Assembly (NCBI GenBank): GCA_025499705.1
Contig: JAFMVE010000006.1
Span: 110,772-174,771, forward strand
Direction: 5' to 3'
DNA: 64,000 nt
Origin: Carboxylicivirga caseinilyticus
GTDB lineage: Bacteria; Bacteroidota; Bacteroidia; Bacteroidales; Marinilabiliaceae
The notes under the pieces are model-generated. The model saw only the letters and a program-made list of their open reading frames with translations, was not told the DNA's origin and did no database searches. Position numbers and translations under genes: made by a program. Below, one piece after another: positions 36,671 to 45,572 of the stretch; positions within the stretch are counted from its first letter, which is position 1; each line of letters begins with the position of its first letter.

Positions 36671-37495
36671 ATGAATAAAATTGGTCCGATTGCAGTTTTT
36701 GATTCAGGTTATGGAGGCCTTACTGTGTTAGATAAAATTATTAAGCACTTACCGCAATACGACTATATTTATTTGGGTGATAATGCCCGCACCCCATATG
36801 GTACCCGATCGTTTGAAGTGGTTTATGAATACACGCTTCAGGCTGTTAGTCGACTTTTTGATATGGGAGCTCATTTAGTTATCCTGGCTTGCAATACAGC
36901 TTCAGCCAAAGCATTACGTAGTATTCAGCAAAAAGATCTGCCTCTAATTGATCCACAAAGAAGGGTTTTGGGTGTCATTCGGCCCAGTGTTGAAAAGGTA
37001 AACGAATTAAGTCAATCAGGTCATGTGGGTATAGTTGGAACCTCTGGTACCGTTCAATCCGAATCATATCTTATGGAGATAGCAAAGTTATTTCCGGATA
37101 TTCAGGTATCACAGGAAGCTTGTCCGATGTGGGTACCTTTAGTTGAGAATAATGAATTTGATAGTGAAGGAGCAGATTATTTTGTGAAGAAAAATGTCAA
37201 TTCACTATTATATAAAGATGCTTCGATTGACGCAGTAATTTTAGGTTGTACACACTATCCTTTACTTATACCCAAGATTAAGAAATATTTGCCTGAAGGT
37301 GTAAATGTTATTGAACAGGGAGATATCGTAGGAGAAAGTCTGAAAGATTATTTACAACGCCATCCTGAGATGGAGAAAAAGTGCTCAAAAAATGGTTCGG
37401 TACATTTTTACACTACTGAGAGTACTGATAAGTTTAAACAGACAGCAGGTATTTTCTTTAGTGGAGATATAAGAGTTGAGCATATTCGTTTATAG
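36671..37495 (+). CDS. murI: glutamate racemase
   Basis: A 274-residue MurI. It starts IGPIAVFDSGYGGLTVL, with the two catalytic cysteines in LACNTASAKALR and ILGCTHYPLLIP, and YLGDNARTPYG between. It supplies D-glutamate for peptidoglycan. A weak hairpin (AGCTGCCGG pairing with CCCGACAGCT, ~37494-37525) follows the stop. Confidence 0.94.
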   Translation: MNKIGPIAVFDSGYGGLTVLDKIIKHLPQYDYIYLGDNARTPYGTRSFEVVYEYTLQAVSRLFDMGAHLVILACNTASAKALRSIQQKDLPLIDPQRRVLGVIRPSVEKVNELSQSGHVGIVGTSGTVQSESYLMEIAKLFPDIQVSQEACPMWVPLVENNEFDSEGADYFVKKNVNSLLYKDASIDAVILGCTHYPLLIPKIKKYLPEGVNVIEQGDIVGESLKDYLQRHPEMEKKCSKNGSVHFYTTESTDKFKQTAGIFFSGDIRVEHIRL

Positions 37496-37530
37496 CTGCC
37501 GGAATATTGAAACCCCGACAGCTTTAATAT

Positions 37531-38049
37531 TTAGTCTTCTTTATACCAACCTGCATACATAAGGTAATTGTTGGCTATTTTATTGATCATTTCCTTCGTT
37601 TGATTCGGCTCGATATCTTTCACCTTTTTAGCAGGAACTCCTGCGTAAACACTATTGGGTTCAACAATTGTACCGGTTAGAACAAGTGAGTTTGCGGCAA
37701 TAATGGAGTTTGACCCAACCACCACATGATCTAACACTGTTGCACCAATACCTATTAGCACATTGTCTTCAATTTTGGCTCCGTGAATGGTTACATTATG
37801 GCCAATTGAAACGTTGTCGCCAATTTCGATGGTGGATTTCTGGTACAGTGTATGCAGAACAGATCCATCCTGAATATTCACTTTATTACCAATGCGAATC
37901 GAATTAACATCTCCTCGTAACACTGCATTAAACCATATACTGCAGTCATCTCCTATCTCTACATCTCCAATAACAGTAGCGTTTTCAGCTAAATAAACAT
38001 TGTTGCCGATCTTAGGAGTAAATCCTCTTACTTCTTTAATTAATGCCAT
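37531..38049 (-). CDS. gamma-carbonic anhydrase family protein
   Basis: About 172 residues from the ATG at 38049 (MALIKEVRGFTPKIG); 14 further in-frame codons upstream look untranslated. It is a left-handed beta-helix of hexapeptide repeats (e.g. VYLAENATVIGDVEIGDDCS, GSVLHTLYQ, IGHNVTIHGAKIEDN, IGIGATVLD) with the metal-type histidines in SVLHT, IGHNVTIHG. Homologues are called gamma-carbonic anhydrase or PaaY; activity cannot be assumed. CAAAAATA at 38091-38098 is a -7-like box for this strand. Confidence 0.88.
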   Translation of the reverse strand: MALIKEVRGFTPKIGNNVYLAENATVIGDVEIGDDCSIWFNAVLRGDVNSIRIGNKVNIQDGSVLHTLYQKSTIEIGDNVSIGHNVTIHGAKIEDNVLIGIGATVLDHVVVGSNSIIAANSLVLTGTIVEPNSVYAGVPAKKVKDIEPNQTKEMINKIANNYLMYAGWYKED

Positions 38050-38373
38050 TGTATAGGTGGTATTTATAATTATTTCAAATTTGAGTGTCACAAAAATACA
38101 ACCATCTGCTTAAGAAATTACATTCAGGTGCTTTGATTATTGTTTTTTCATAAGAAAATATTGACTTTTTCAGGTAAACATTCAAAACGTGTTGTAAAAC
38201 AGCTTTTAAAAAGTGTATGAATATGACAAAGATCACTTATTGAAGATATGCTTATCAATACCTTTACTTTAAATTTTGATAGAATTTAATGTGTCCTTAA
38301 CTTAGGTTTTAGCATTTGTCTCTTATGGAGATAGATGCTTATAGTTAATAAATAACCGACGTACTTAACGATC
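38050..38373. other. divergent promoter region between gamma-CA and korA
   Basis: About 324 bp without a gene. It holds the minus-strand -7-like box at 38091-38098. No convincing TAnnTTTG box was found in front of korA. No stable hairpin or repeat is obvious. Confidence 0.4.
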
Positions 38374-40221
38374 ATGGGTAAAAGATCAAAAGTTATTGAG
38401 AAAGAGGAAGTGGTTGTAAGGTTCTCAGGCGATTCCGGTGACGGAATGCAGCTAACCGGAACCTTATTTTCTTACACTTCAGCAATTTTTGGAAATGATA
38501 TATCTACATTTCCGGATTATCCGGCCGAAATAAGGGCCCCACAAGGAACAATAAGCGGAGTCTCCGGTTTTCAGGTTCATTTTGGACATTCAGAGGTTTA
38601 TACACCAGGTGATTATTGTGATGTATTGGTCGCAATGAATCCTGCTGCCTTAAAAGCGAATGCCAAATGGATGAAACCAGGTGGAACAATTATTCTGGAT
38701 GTTGACAGTTGCGATGAGAAGAATCTTATCAAAGCAGGATATGAAACAGATGATCCGATTATTGAAGATAAACTGGGTGATTATCATATCGTAAAAGCTC
38801 CTATTACGACACTTACGAAGGAAAGCTTGAAAGATATGGGACTGGATAATAAAAGTATACTACGAAGTAAAAACATGTATGCTTTAGGACTGGTTTACTG
38901 GCTTTTTGATCGTCCGTTGGATCACACCCGTGAATATATTCAAAAGAAATTTGCCAAAAAACCATTGATTGTTGAGGCAAATCTTAAGGTGTTGAGTGAT
39001 GGTTATAACTATGGTAATATCATACAGGCTGTAACGCCATCATATCATATTCATCCTGCCGACATTAAAAAAGGAAAATATCGTAATTTAAGCGGTAATG
39101 TGGCTGTTGCATGGGGTTTTTTGGCGGCAGCTGAAAAAAGTAACCTTCAACTGTTTTTGGGTTCGTATCCTATAACACCGGCCACAGAGATTCTACAGGA
39201 GTTAAGTGCCCGTAAAGATTTAGGTGTCAAAGTTTTTCAGGCCGAAGATGAAATAGCAGGTATTTGTACGGCTATCGGGGCAAGTTTTTCAGGTAGTCTT
39301 GCAATTACTACTACATCGGGTCCTGGTTTAGCATTGAAAGGAGAAGCTATTGGGTTGGCTGTTATGGCTGAACTTCCGATTGTTATTGTTAATGTGCAGC
39401 GAGGTGGACCATCAACCGGTTTGCCTACTAAAACAGAGCAGTCTGACCTGATGCAGGCATTATATGGACGTAATGGTGAGAGCCCTGTTGTGGTAATTGC
39501 TGCGAGCTCACCAACCAATAGTTTTGATTATGCCTTTTATGCTGCCAAGGTTGCTGTTGAACACATGACTCCGGTAATATTGTTAACTGATGGTTTTATA
39601 GCAAACGGTACTCAGCCATGGTTAATACCTGATTTAGCTGATTGGCCCGAAATAAAAGTGCCGTTTGTTACAGAAAAAATAGATGATTGGCATCCTTACC
39701 TGCGCGATCCGGAAAAATTATCTCGATACTGGGCTACACCTGGTACCAAAGGGTTTGAACACCGATTGGGAGGTTTGGAAAAAGATGCAGTGACCGGAGC
39801 TGTTTCTCATGATGCTTTAAATCATCAGCGAATGGTTGAGTTACGTGAAGAAAAAGTTCAGAAAGTAGCCAATTTTATTCCTGAATTGGAAGTGATTGGT
39901 GAGGATGATGCTGATTTGTTAGTTGTTGGATGGGGTGGCACATTTGGCCATTTATTCACAGCGGTTGATGAGCTTACACATGAAGGACATAATGTTGCTC
40001 TGGCACATTTTAATTATATCAAACCACTTCCTTTAAATACAAAAGAAGTATTGAAACGATATAAAAAGATTGTTGTTTGTGAATTGAATATGGGGCAATT
40101 TGCCAATTATCTTACGATGAATTTTCCTGAATTCAAATATAAAAAGTTTAATAAGGTACAAGGTCAACCATTTACCGTTATTGAGTTGAAAGAACATTTT
40201 ATAACATTGCTGGAGGAATAG
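38374..40221 (+). CDS. korA: 2-oxoacid:ferredoxin oxidoreductase, alpha subunit (2-oxoglutarate type)
   Basis: A 615-residue subunit in which the gamma domain is fused ahead of the alpha domain. Residues ~10-190 (VVRFSGDSGDGMQLTGTLFSYTSAIFG) are the gamma part; from ~215 the pyrimidine-binding alpha part has FLGSYPITPATEILQEL, QAEDEIAGICTAIGASFSG and TTTSGPGLALKGEAIGLA. With KorB (3 bp downstream) it would make succinyl-CoA from 2-oxoglutarate with reduction of ferredoxin. The substrate is inferred from the two-subunit layout. Confidence 0.88.
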   Translation: MGKRSKVIEKEEVVVRFSGDSGDGMQLTGTLFSYTSAIFGNDISTFPDYPAEIRAPQGTISGVSGFQVHFGHSEVYTPGDYCDVLVAMNPAALKANAKWMKPGGTIILDVDSCDEKNLIKAGYETDDPIIEDKLGDYHIVKAPITTLTKESLKDMGLDNKSILRSKNMYALGLVYWLFDRPLDHTREYIQKKFAKKPLIVEANLKVLSDGYNYGNIIQAVTPSYHIHPADIKKGKYRNLSGNVAVAWGFLAAAEKSNLQLFLGSYPITPATEILQELSARKDLGVKVFQAEDEIAGICTAIGASFSGSLAITTTSGPGLALKGEAIGLAVMAELPIVIVNVQRGGPSTGLPTKTEQSDLMQALYGRNGESPVVVIAASSPTNSFDYAFYAAKVAVEHMTPVILLTDGFIANGTQPWLIPDLADWPEIKVPFVTEKIDDWHPYLRDPEKLSRYWATPGTKGFEHRLGGLEKDAVTGAVSHDALNHQRMVELREEKVQKVANFIPELEVIGEDDADLLVVGWGGTFGHLFTAVDELTHEGHNVALAHFNYIKPLPLNTKEVLKRYKKIVVCELNMGQFANYLTMNFPEFKYKKFNKVQGQPFTVIELKEHFITLLEE

Positions 40222-40224
40222 AAA

Positions 40225-41241
40225 ATGTCTGTAGAAAGTCAAATTAAATTTACTGATTTCAAAAGTGATCAGAGTGTTAAGTGGTGTCCTGGTTGTGGCG
40301 ACCATGCAATTCTGAATTCTGTTCAAAAAGCAATGGCTAATTTGGGCTATTCAAAAGAAGAGGTAGCTGTAATTTCAGGTATCGGATGTTCATCGCGTTT
40401 CCCTTATTACATGGAGACTTATGGATTTCATACCATTCACGGACGAGGTTCAGCTATTGCTTCGGGAGTGAAAGTGGCTAACCCAAGATTAAAAGTTTGG
40501 CAGATTACCGGAGATGGTGATGCATTAGCTATCGGAGGTAATCACTTTATACATACCATTCGCCGTAATGTTGATTTGAATGTAATTCTATTTAATAACC
40601 AGATTTACGGATTAACAAAAGGACAGTATTCACCAACTTCAAAACGTGGGTTTATATCTAAAACTTCTCCTTTCGGAACCGTTGAGTCACCTTTCCGTCC
40701 GGGAGAATTATGTATTGGTGCACGGGGACATTTCTTTGCCCGTTGTATTGATAAAGATTTGAAACATTCGGTTGAAATGATGGAAGAAGCTGCCGCTCAT
40801 GAGGGTACTTCTATCATTGAGATATTGCAAAACTGTGTGATCTATAATGATAAAACGCATAATGCAATAACAGATAAGGCACACTCTGAGGATCGTACCA
40901 TTAAACTCGAACATGGAAAACCTATGATTTTTGGCAAAGACAGAAATAAAGGTTTAGTGCTTGATGGTTTGAATCTAAAAGTGGAGACCATTGGTCAGAA
41001 TGGTATTACAGAAGCAGATATACTAATTCACGATGCTCATTGTGAGGATACTACTTTGCATCTGAAATTGGCAGATATGGAATATCCTGATTATCCTGTT
41101 GCTCTTGGTGTGATCCGTGCAGTTAAGGCACCTGTTTACGATCAATGTGTGGAGTCACAATTAAATGACGTTCAGGAAGTAAGTAAGATTAAGTCCTTTA
41201 AAGATTTAGTACATTCAGGTGATACCTGGGATGTAGAATAA
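40225..41241 (+). CDS. korB: 2-oxoacid:ferredoxin oxidoreductase, beta subunit
   Basis: A 338-residue TPP-binding beta subunit. Conserved cysteines occur in VKWCPGCGDHAIL and SGIGCSSRFPYY; the TPP/Mg motif is QITGDGDALAIGGNHF...VILFNNQIYGLTKGQ. No separate 2x[4Fe-4S] ferredoxin domain is seen, so one cluster is expected. It follows korA by 3 bp and is ended by a terminator at 41266. Confidence 0.9.
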   Translation: MSVESQIKFTDFKSDQSVKWCPGCGDHAILNSVQKAMANLGYSKEEVAVISGIGCSSRFPYYMETYGFHTIHGRGSAIASGVKVANPRLKVWQITGDGDALAIGGNHFIHTIRRNVDLNVILFNNQIYGLTKGQYSPTSKRGFISKTSPFGTVESPFRPGELCIGARGHFFARCIDKDLKHSVEMMEEAAAHEGTSIIEILQNCVIYNDKTHNAITDKAHSEDRTIKLEHGKPMIFGKDRNKGLVLDGLNLKVETIGQNGITEADILIHDAHCEDTTLHLKLADMEYPDYPVALGVIRAVKAPVYDQCVESQLNDVQEVSKIKSFKDLVHSGDTWDVE

Positions 41242-41265
41242 CAGACAGAATGAACACCTGTTTGG

Positions 41266-41296
41266 AGCCGCAGAGATATTCTTTGCGGCTTTTTAA
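41266..41296 (+). terminator. intrinsic terminator after korAB
   Basis: An 11-bp stem, AGCCGCAGAGA (41266-41276) with TCTTTGCGGCT (41280-41290), has one G-U pair, a TAT loop and TTTTT. Confidence 0.88.
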
Positions 41297-41411
41297 TTTC
41301 ATCTTCATATGTGATTATAAGTCGCGAGTGATACTTTATCAGCAAATGAAGCTTTAAATAATCAAATTAAAAGAATATTTTGAATTTAATGGATAAAAAT
41401 GGAATTGAATG

Positions 41412-41444
41412 TTTGGCATATATGAAATATATTTCTCATATTTG
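41412..41444 (+). promoter_or_regulatory. trp operon promoter
   Basis: A -33 TTTG (41412-41415), a 21-bp spacer and a -7 CATATTTG (41437-41444, one mismatch to TAnnTTTG) predict transcription starting near 41451, about 15 nt ahead of the leader ORF. Confidence 0.6.
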
Positions 41445-41465
41445 CATCTCAACAACGAGGAAATA

Positions 41466-41528
41466 ATGAATTTGATTACAAAAAATACAGGCTGGTGGCA
41501 CCATTTATATCTTTCAACAAGGGGTTGA
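41466..41528 (+). CDS. trp leader peptide with tandem Trp codons
   Basis: A 20-codon ORF, MNLITKNTGWWHHLYLSTRG, has adjacent Trp codons at 41493-41498. It is preceded by GAGG (41457-41460, 5 nt before the ATG), a Shine-Dalgarno-like site that is otherwise rare in this window. It lies between the trp promoter and a strong terminator, as in classical attenuators. A ribosome waiting at the Trp codons would leave 41521-41533 free, while one at the stop (41526-41528) would cover that segment. The role is as a charged-tRNA-Trp sensor rather than as a functional peptide. Confidence 0.85.
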   Translation: MNLITKNTGWWHHLYLSTRG

Positions 41529-41600
41529 GGGCCATAGCCGTATACAGTATAACGAACACAAGAAGGCTTACCTAACTCCAGGTAAGCCTTCTTTTTTTTA
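41521..41600 (+). promoter_or_regulatory. trp attenuator: antiterminator and terminator
   Basis: Terminator: AAGAAGGCTTACCT (41560-41573) pairs perfectly with AGGTAAGCCTTCTT (41580-41593), then a T run to 41599. Antiterminator: GGGGTTGAGG (41521-41530) can pair with CCTAACTCC (41571-41579) with one G-U pair and one bulged G, extended by GCC (41531-41533) with GGC (41565-41567). The two structures share bases 41565-41573, so they exclude each other. The proximal antiterminator strand overlaps the leader stop codon. High Trp favours termination before trpE; low Trp favours read-through. Confidence 0.8.
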
Positions 41601-41624
41601 ATTAAATTGTGTAAAAACTAAACC

Positions 41625-43040
41625 ATGGAACTTAAAAATATAATTTGCAAAGCAACACCCATACCGGCTAATGTAGCTGATGTGACAACACCGGTAAGCT
41701 TATACCTTAAATTACGTGATGCTTATCCAAACACTATTTTATTGGAGAGTAGCGATTATCATGGAAATTCCAATTCGATGTCGTTTATCTGCTTTAATCC
41801 TGTTTATGATTTTATAGCCGATAGAGGGAAAGTGTTTTTGGGTGAAGCGCATAAAGATTTGGAGAGTATTACCATTGATAAGGTGAACAATGTTCCGCAG
41901 TTGCTCGATGAGTTTATTAAAAGTTTCAATGTTAAAAAAGAAAATTGCCCGGTTAAAGTAAATGGTCTTTTCGGATACACAACCTTTGATGCGGTGCAGT
42001 ATTTCGATACACTTACTTTTGAATCACCTGTTTTGGATGAGCATAAAATTCCTGAAATGCGTTATACTTTTTACAAGTATATCATTGCTTTCAATCATTT
42101 TAGTAATCAATTGCACCTGATTGAAAACCTGAATGAGGGAGAACAATCAGCCGCAGGTGAATTGATAGATACCTTTTATAACAGGGCTTTACCTGCCTTC
42201 AATTTTGAACCGGCCAATAATGAAACTTCAAACCTTACGAATGAAGAGTACATGGCAATGGTAACCAAGGGAAAAGAGCACTGTTTCAGAGGTGATGTTT
42301 TTCAGATTGTGTTATCACGTCAGTTCAAGCAATCATTTAAAGGCGATGAATTCAATGTTTACAGGGCTTTGCGAAACATTAATCCTTCGCCTTATTTGTT
42401 TTATTTCGATTACGGATCATATAAGATTTTTGGGTCTTCACCCGAAGCACAGCTGGTGATTCAAAACAATGAAGCAACAATCAATCCTATTGCCGGAACA
42501 TTCAAGCGAACCGGAGATGATGTGAAAGATCAGGAGCTGGCCATTAAATTGAGTGAGGATGCCAAGGAGAACGCTGAACATGTAATGTTGGTTGATTTAG
42601 CCCGAAATGACCTAAGCCGTAATTGCGAGAAGGTGAAAGTAAATACCTATAAAGAGGTTCAGTATTACTCGCATGTATTACACCTGGTTTCGGATGTTAG
42701 CGGGCAATTGAAAGAAGGATCCATTGCTGCGCGAGTAATGGCTGATACTTTTCCGGCAGGAACTTTATCGGGAGCACCCAAATACAAAGCTATGCAGCTG
42801 ATTGATTCTATCGAAAATCAAAACCGTGGATATTATGGTGGTTGCATAGGTAATATTGGTTTAGATGGAAGCTTTAATCAGGCTATCATGATTCGTTCTT
42901 TTCTAAGTAAAAACAATACCTTGTTTTATCAGGCCGGCGCTGGTGTGGTAAGCGAATCAAAAGAAGAAAATGAGTTGGCTGAAGTCAATAATAAATTGGG
43001 AGCATTGAAAAAAGCCATTGAAATGGCGCAAGATTTTTAA
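41625..43040 (+). CDS. trpE: anthranilate synthase component I
   Basis: A 471-residue chorismate-utilising enzyme. The C-terminal catalytic domain has FRGDVFQIVLSRQF, SPYLFYFDYG, FGSSPEAQL, NPIAGTFKRTGDD, LVDLARNDLSR and FPAGTLSGAPK. The N-terminal domain carries LLESSDYHGNS, the usual site of tryptophan feedback (LLES). With TrpG it makes anthranilate. It is the first structural gene after the attenuator. Confidence 0.95.
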   Translation: MELKNIICKATPIPANVADVTTPVSLYLKLRDAYPNTILLESSDYHGNSNSMSFICFNPVYDFIADRGKVFLGEAHKDLESITIDKVNNVPQLLDEFIKSFNVKKENCPVKVNGLFGYTTFDAVQYFDTLTFESPVLDEHKIPEMRYTFYKYIIAFNHFSNQLHLIENLNEGEQSAAGELIDTFYNRALPAFNFEPANNETSNLTNEEYMAMVTKGKEHCFRGDVFQIVLSRQFKQSFKGDEFNVYRALRNINPSPYLFYFDYGSYKIFGSSPEAQLVIQNNEATINPIAGTFKRTGDDVKDQELAIKLSEDAKENAEHVMLVDLARNDLSRNCEKVKVNTYKEVQYYSHVLHLVSDVSGQLKEGSIAARVMADTFPAGTLSGAPKYKAMQLIDSIENQNRGYYGGCIGNIGLDGSFNQAIMIRSFLSKNNTLFYQAGAGVVSESKEENELAEVNNKLGALKKAIEMAQDF

Positions 43041-43090
43041 TTTACATAACCAAGCTGTAAGCAATAAGCAGAAGCATTAAGCTATATATT
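43041..43090 (+). repeat. degenerate AAGC-word repeat between trpE and trpG
   Basis: Five AAGC-starting words (AAGCTGT, AAGCAAT, AAGCAG, AAGCATT, AAGCTAT) follow each other at 43053-43086. The style matches the short-word arms around the four-helix-bundle genes of the his segment, but no partner arm is seen here. Confidence 0.4.
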
Positions 43091-43660
43091 ATGAAGATTC
43101 TGATTCTGGATAATTACGATTCGTTTACATACAATCTGGTCCATTACGTTGAGGAGATTTTAAATGAAAAGGTGGATGTTTACCGCAATGATGAAATATC
43201 AATTGCAGAGGTGGATAAATACGAAAAGATTCTGTTGTCTCCGGGCCCGGGTATACCTGATGAAGCAGGCATATTAAAGGAACTTATCAAAACATATATG
43301 CCAACCAAAAGTATTTTAGGAGTATGTTTGGGTTGTCAGGCAATTGGTGAAGTATGTGGTGGCAGTATTCGAAACCTGAATAAGGTTTATCATGGAGTGG
43401 CTACAAAAGTAAAAGTCACTAGTAGAGATGAATATTTGTTTAACTCTATACCTGATGAATTCATGGCGGGCAGATATCATAGTTGGGTTGTGAATGAAGA
43501 AGATTTACCAGCTGAACTTACCATAACTTCGCGCGATGAGGAAGGTCAGATTATGGGTGTTTGCCACAAAGAGTATGATTTACGTGGAGTGCAGTTTCAC
43601 CCCGAATCGGTTTTAACAGAGAACGGGAAACAAATGATTCGTAACTGGTTGGGAAAATAG
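43091..43660 (+). CDS. trpG: anthranilate synthase component II (glutamine amidotransferase)
   Basis: A 189-residue class I amidotransferase. ILILDNYDSFTYNL at the start, LLSPGPGIPDEAG oxyanion region, nucleophile Cys in GVCLGCQAIGEV, and the His/Glu of the triad in GVQFHPESVLT. It supplies ammonia to TrpE. Some Bacteroidota use the same subunit for p-aminobenzoate, which cannot be excluded. Confidence 0.95.
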   Translation: MKILILDNYDSFTYNLVHYVEEILNEKVDVYRNDEISIAEVDKYEKILLSPGPGIPDEAGILKELIKTYMPTKSILGVCLGCQAIGEVCGGSIRNLNKVYHGVATKVKVTSRDEYLFNSIPDEFMAGRYHSWVVNEEDLPAELTITSRDEEGQIMGVCHKEYDLRGVQFHPESVLTENGKQMIRNWLGK

Positions 43661-43778
43661 TAAAGAAGTGCCTAGTGCCAAGTGAGAAGTGTTTAGAAGC
43701 ATCATGAGTTTATCACTATAAAAGTCTTGCTACTTGTTACTCATAAAGGCCTAAAATGAACGATTTAATTTTAAACCA
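43661..43778 (+). repeat. degenerate inverted repeat between trpG and trpD
   Basis: AGTGCC-type words fill 43667-43690, and a weakly complementary stretch (CTTGCTACTTGTTACT, 11 of 16 pairable) lies at 43726-43741. No ORF lies inside. It may be a decayed or empty relative of the his-segment stem elements. Confidence 0.3.
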
Positions 43779-44774
43779 ATGATTAAAACCATATTAAAAG
43801 AATTACTTAACTACGGAACCTTATCGCGGAGTCAGGCCAAGGAAATGTTGGTAAATATTGCAGCTGAAAGTTATAACCAGTCAGAGGTAGTTGCATTTCT
43901 TACAGTCTTTATGATGCGTCCGGTTACTGTAGAAGAGTTATCAGGCTTTAGAGATGCATTATTGGAATTGTGCCTAAGAGTTGATCTCTCAGAATTCAAC
44001 ACAATAGATATGTGTGGTACGGGTGGTGACGGTAAAAATACCTTTAATGTATCAACATTGGCTTCATTGGTTGTAGCCGGAGCCGGAGCAAAAGTGGCCA
44101 AACATGGTAATTACGGCGTTTCCTCTTCATGTGGTTCGTCCAATGTAATGGAATATCTGGGATATCAGTTCACCTCAGAAGAAGATAAGTTAAAAGAGCA
44201 ATTAGAAAAAGCCAATATCTGTTTCTTGCATGCTCCTATGTTTCATCCTGCCATGAAGGCCGTTGGTCCAATCCGCAGAGAACTGGGATTAAAAACATTT
44301 TTTAATATGCTGGGGCCATTGGTTAATCCATCCTTCCCTCAGAATCAACTGGTGGGTGTTTTTAGTCTGGAACTGGCTCGTATTTATCAGTACATCTATC
44401 AGCAAACAAACAAAAACTACACAATAATTCATTCAATGGATGGATATGATGAGATTTCGTTGACGGGTGATTTTAAAGCCATCACACAAAATGGAGAACA
44501 AATGTATTCACCAAAAGATTTTGGAATGGATCCTGTTTCACCTGAAGATATCTTTGGCGGAAATACCATTCCTGAAGCTGCTGAAATATTTGTGAAGGTG
44601 TTGGAAGGAAACGGAACCAGGGCGCAAAATAGTGTGGTGATCGCCAATGCAGCTTCGGCTCTTCAATGCTATTACCCGGAAAAAAGTCTGGAACAATGTA
44701 TTGAAGATGCTAAGAAATCATTGAGTGATGGTAAAGCTGCCGAAGTATTGTCAAACCTGTTGAGTCTGTCATAA
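43779..44774 (+). CDS. trpD: anthranilate phosphoribosyltransferase
   Basis: A 331-residue TrpD. The PRPP-binding DMCGTGGDGKNTFNVST, VAKHGNYGVSSSCGS, and HPAMKAVGPIRRELG followed by the FNMLGPLVNP segment are all present. It transfers PRPP to anthranilate. It is separated from trpC by 9 bp. Confidence 0.95.
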   Translation: MIKTILKELLNYGTLSRSQAKEMLVNIAAESYNQSEVVAFLTVFMMRPVTVEELSGFRDALLELCLRVDLSEFNTIDMCGTGGDGKNTFNVSTLASLVVAGAGAKVAKHGNYGVSSSCGSSNVMEYLGYQFTSEEDKLKEQLEKANICFLHAPMFHPAMKAVGPIRRELGLKTFFNMLGPLVNPSFPQNQLVGVFSLELARIYQYIYQQTNKNYTIIHSMDGYDEISLTGDFKAITQNGEQMYSPKDFGMDPVSPEDIFGGNTIPEAAEIFVKVLEGNGTRAQNSVVIANAASALQCYYPEKSLEQCIEDAKKSLSDGKAAEVLSNLLSLS

Positions 44775-44783
44775 ATTTGTACA

Positions 44784-45569
44784 ATGAATATTCTTGATAA
44801 AATAATTCTGCGGAAGAAGGAGGAAGTGGCAGAGGCAAAAGCAAAAGTTACAATTGAAACATTGAAGCAGTCGGAGGCCTTTGGACTAAAGGTACCTTCT
44901 TTGAAAGCCTATTTAACTGATCCGTCCAAATCGGGGGTGATTACTGAGTTCAAACGTCAGTCGCCATCCAAAGGTGTTATTAACGGAAAGGCTCAGGTGA
45001 AAGATGTGGTTGCAGCCTACGAAAAGGCAGGAGCTTCAGCACTATCAGTTTTAACAGATACCGATTTCTTCGGAGGAACATTTGAGGATTTGAAAGAAGC
45101 TCGTTCTGTGACATCAATTCCTGTTTTGCGAAAAGACTTTATGGTGGATCCTTACCAGATGTTTGAAGCAAAATCAATCGGTGCCAGTGCCATTTTATTG
45201 ATTGCTGCTTGTCTTTCAAATCAGCAGGCTGAAGAGTTGGGAGCAGCGGCACATGAATTGGGTTTGGAGGTACTAATGGAACTTCACGACGAAAGTGAAT
45301 TGGAGCGATTGAACCAATATGTTGATGTGGTTGGAATCAACAACCGTAACCTTAAAACTTTTGAAGTAAATTTAAAGCATTCCGTTGCTTTAGCTCAGCA
45401 ATTACCCAAAGATAAGATACGCATTTCGGAGAGTGGAATACATTCAGCTGACGATGTGTTTTACTTAAGAGAGAATGGTTTTGATGGTTTTCTGATTGGA
45501 GAGAACTTCATGAAAACGAATGATCCTGGTCAGGCGTGTATCGATTTTTGTAAAGCTATCAAGCGATAA
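44784..45569 (+). CDS. trpC: indole-3-glycerol phosphate synthase
   Basis: A 261-residue TIM barrel. VITEFKRQSPSKGVI holds the catalytic Lys, ALSVLTDTDFFGGTFEDL, VLRKDFMVDPYQ (Lys), LLIAACL, VGINNRNLKTFEVN and RISESGIHSADDV complete the site. It ends directly against trpF with no intergenic base before the GTG-ATG start codons. Confidence 0.95.
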   Translation: MNILDKIILRKKEEVAEAKAKVTIETLKQSEAFGLKVPSLKAYLTDPSKSGVITEFKRQSPSKGVINGKAQVKDVVAAYEKAGASALSVLTDTDFFGGTFEDLKEARSVTSIPVLRKDFMVDPYQMFEAKSIGASAILLIAACLSNQQAEELGAAAHELGLEVLMELHDESELERLNQYVDVVGINNRNLKTFEVNLKHSVALAQQLPKDKIRISESGIHSADDVFYLRENGFDGFLIGENFMKTNDPGQACIDFCKAIKR

Positions 45570-45572
45570 GTG

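Noticed and set aside
37494..37525. Hairpin after murI as a strong terminator
   Set aside because: The stem has a mismatch and a long loop and is not followed by a clear T run; it is mentioned only as weak.
39237..39518. Minus-strand ORF of 93 codons inside korA
   Set aside because: It is antisense to conserved TPP-domain sequence, with low-complexity Ala/Ile composition typical of a shadow frame.
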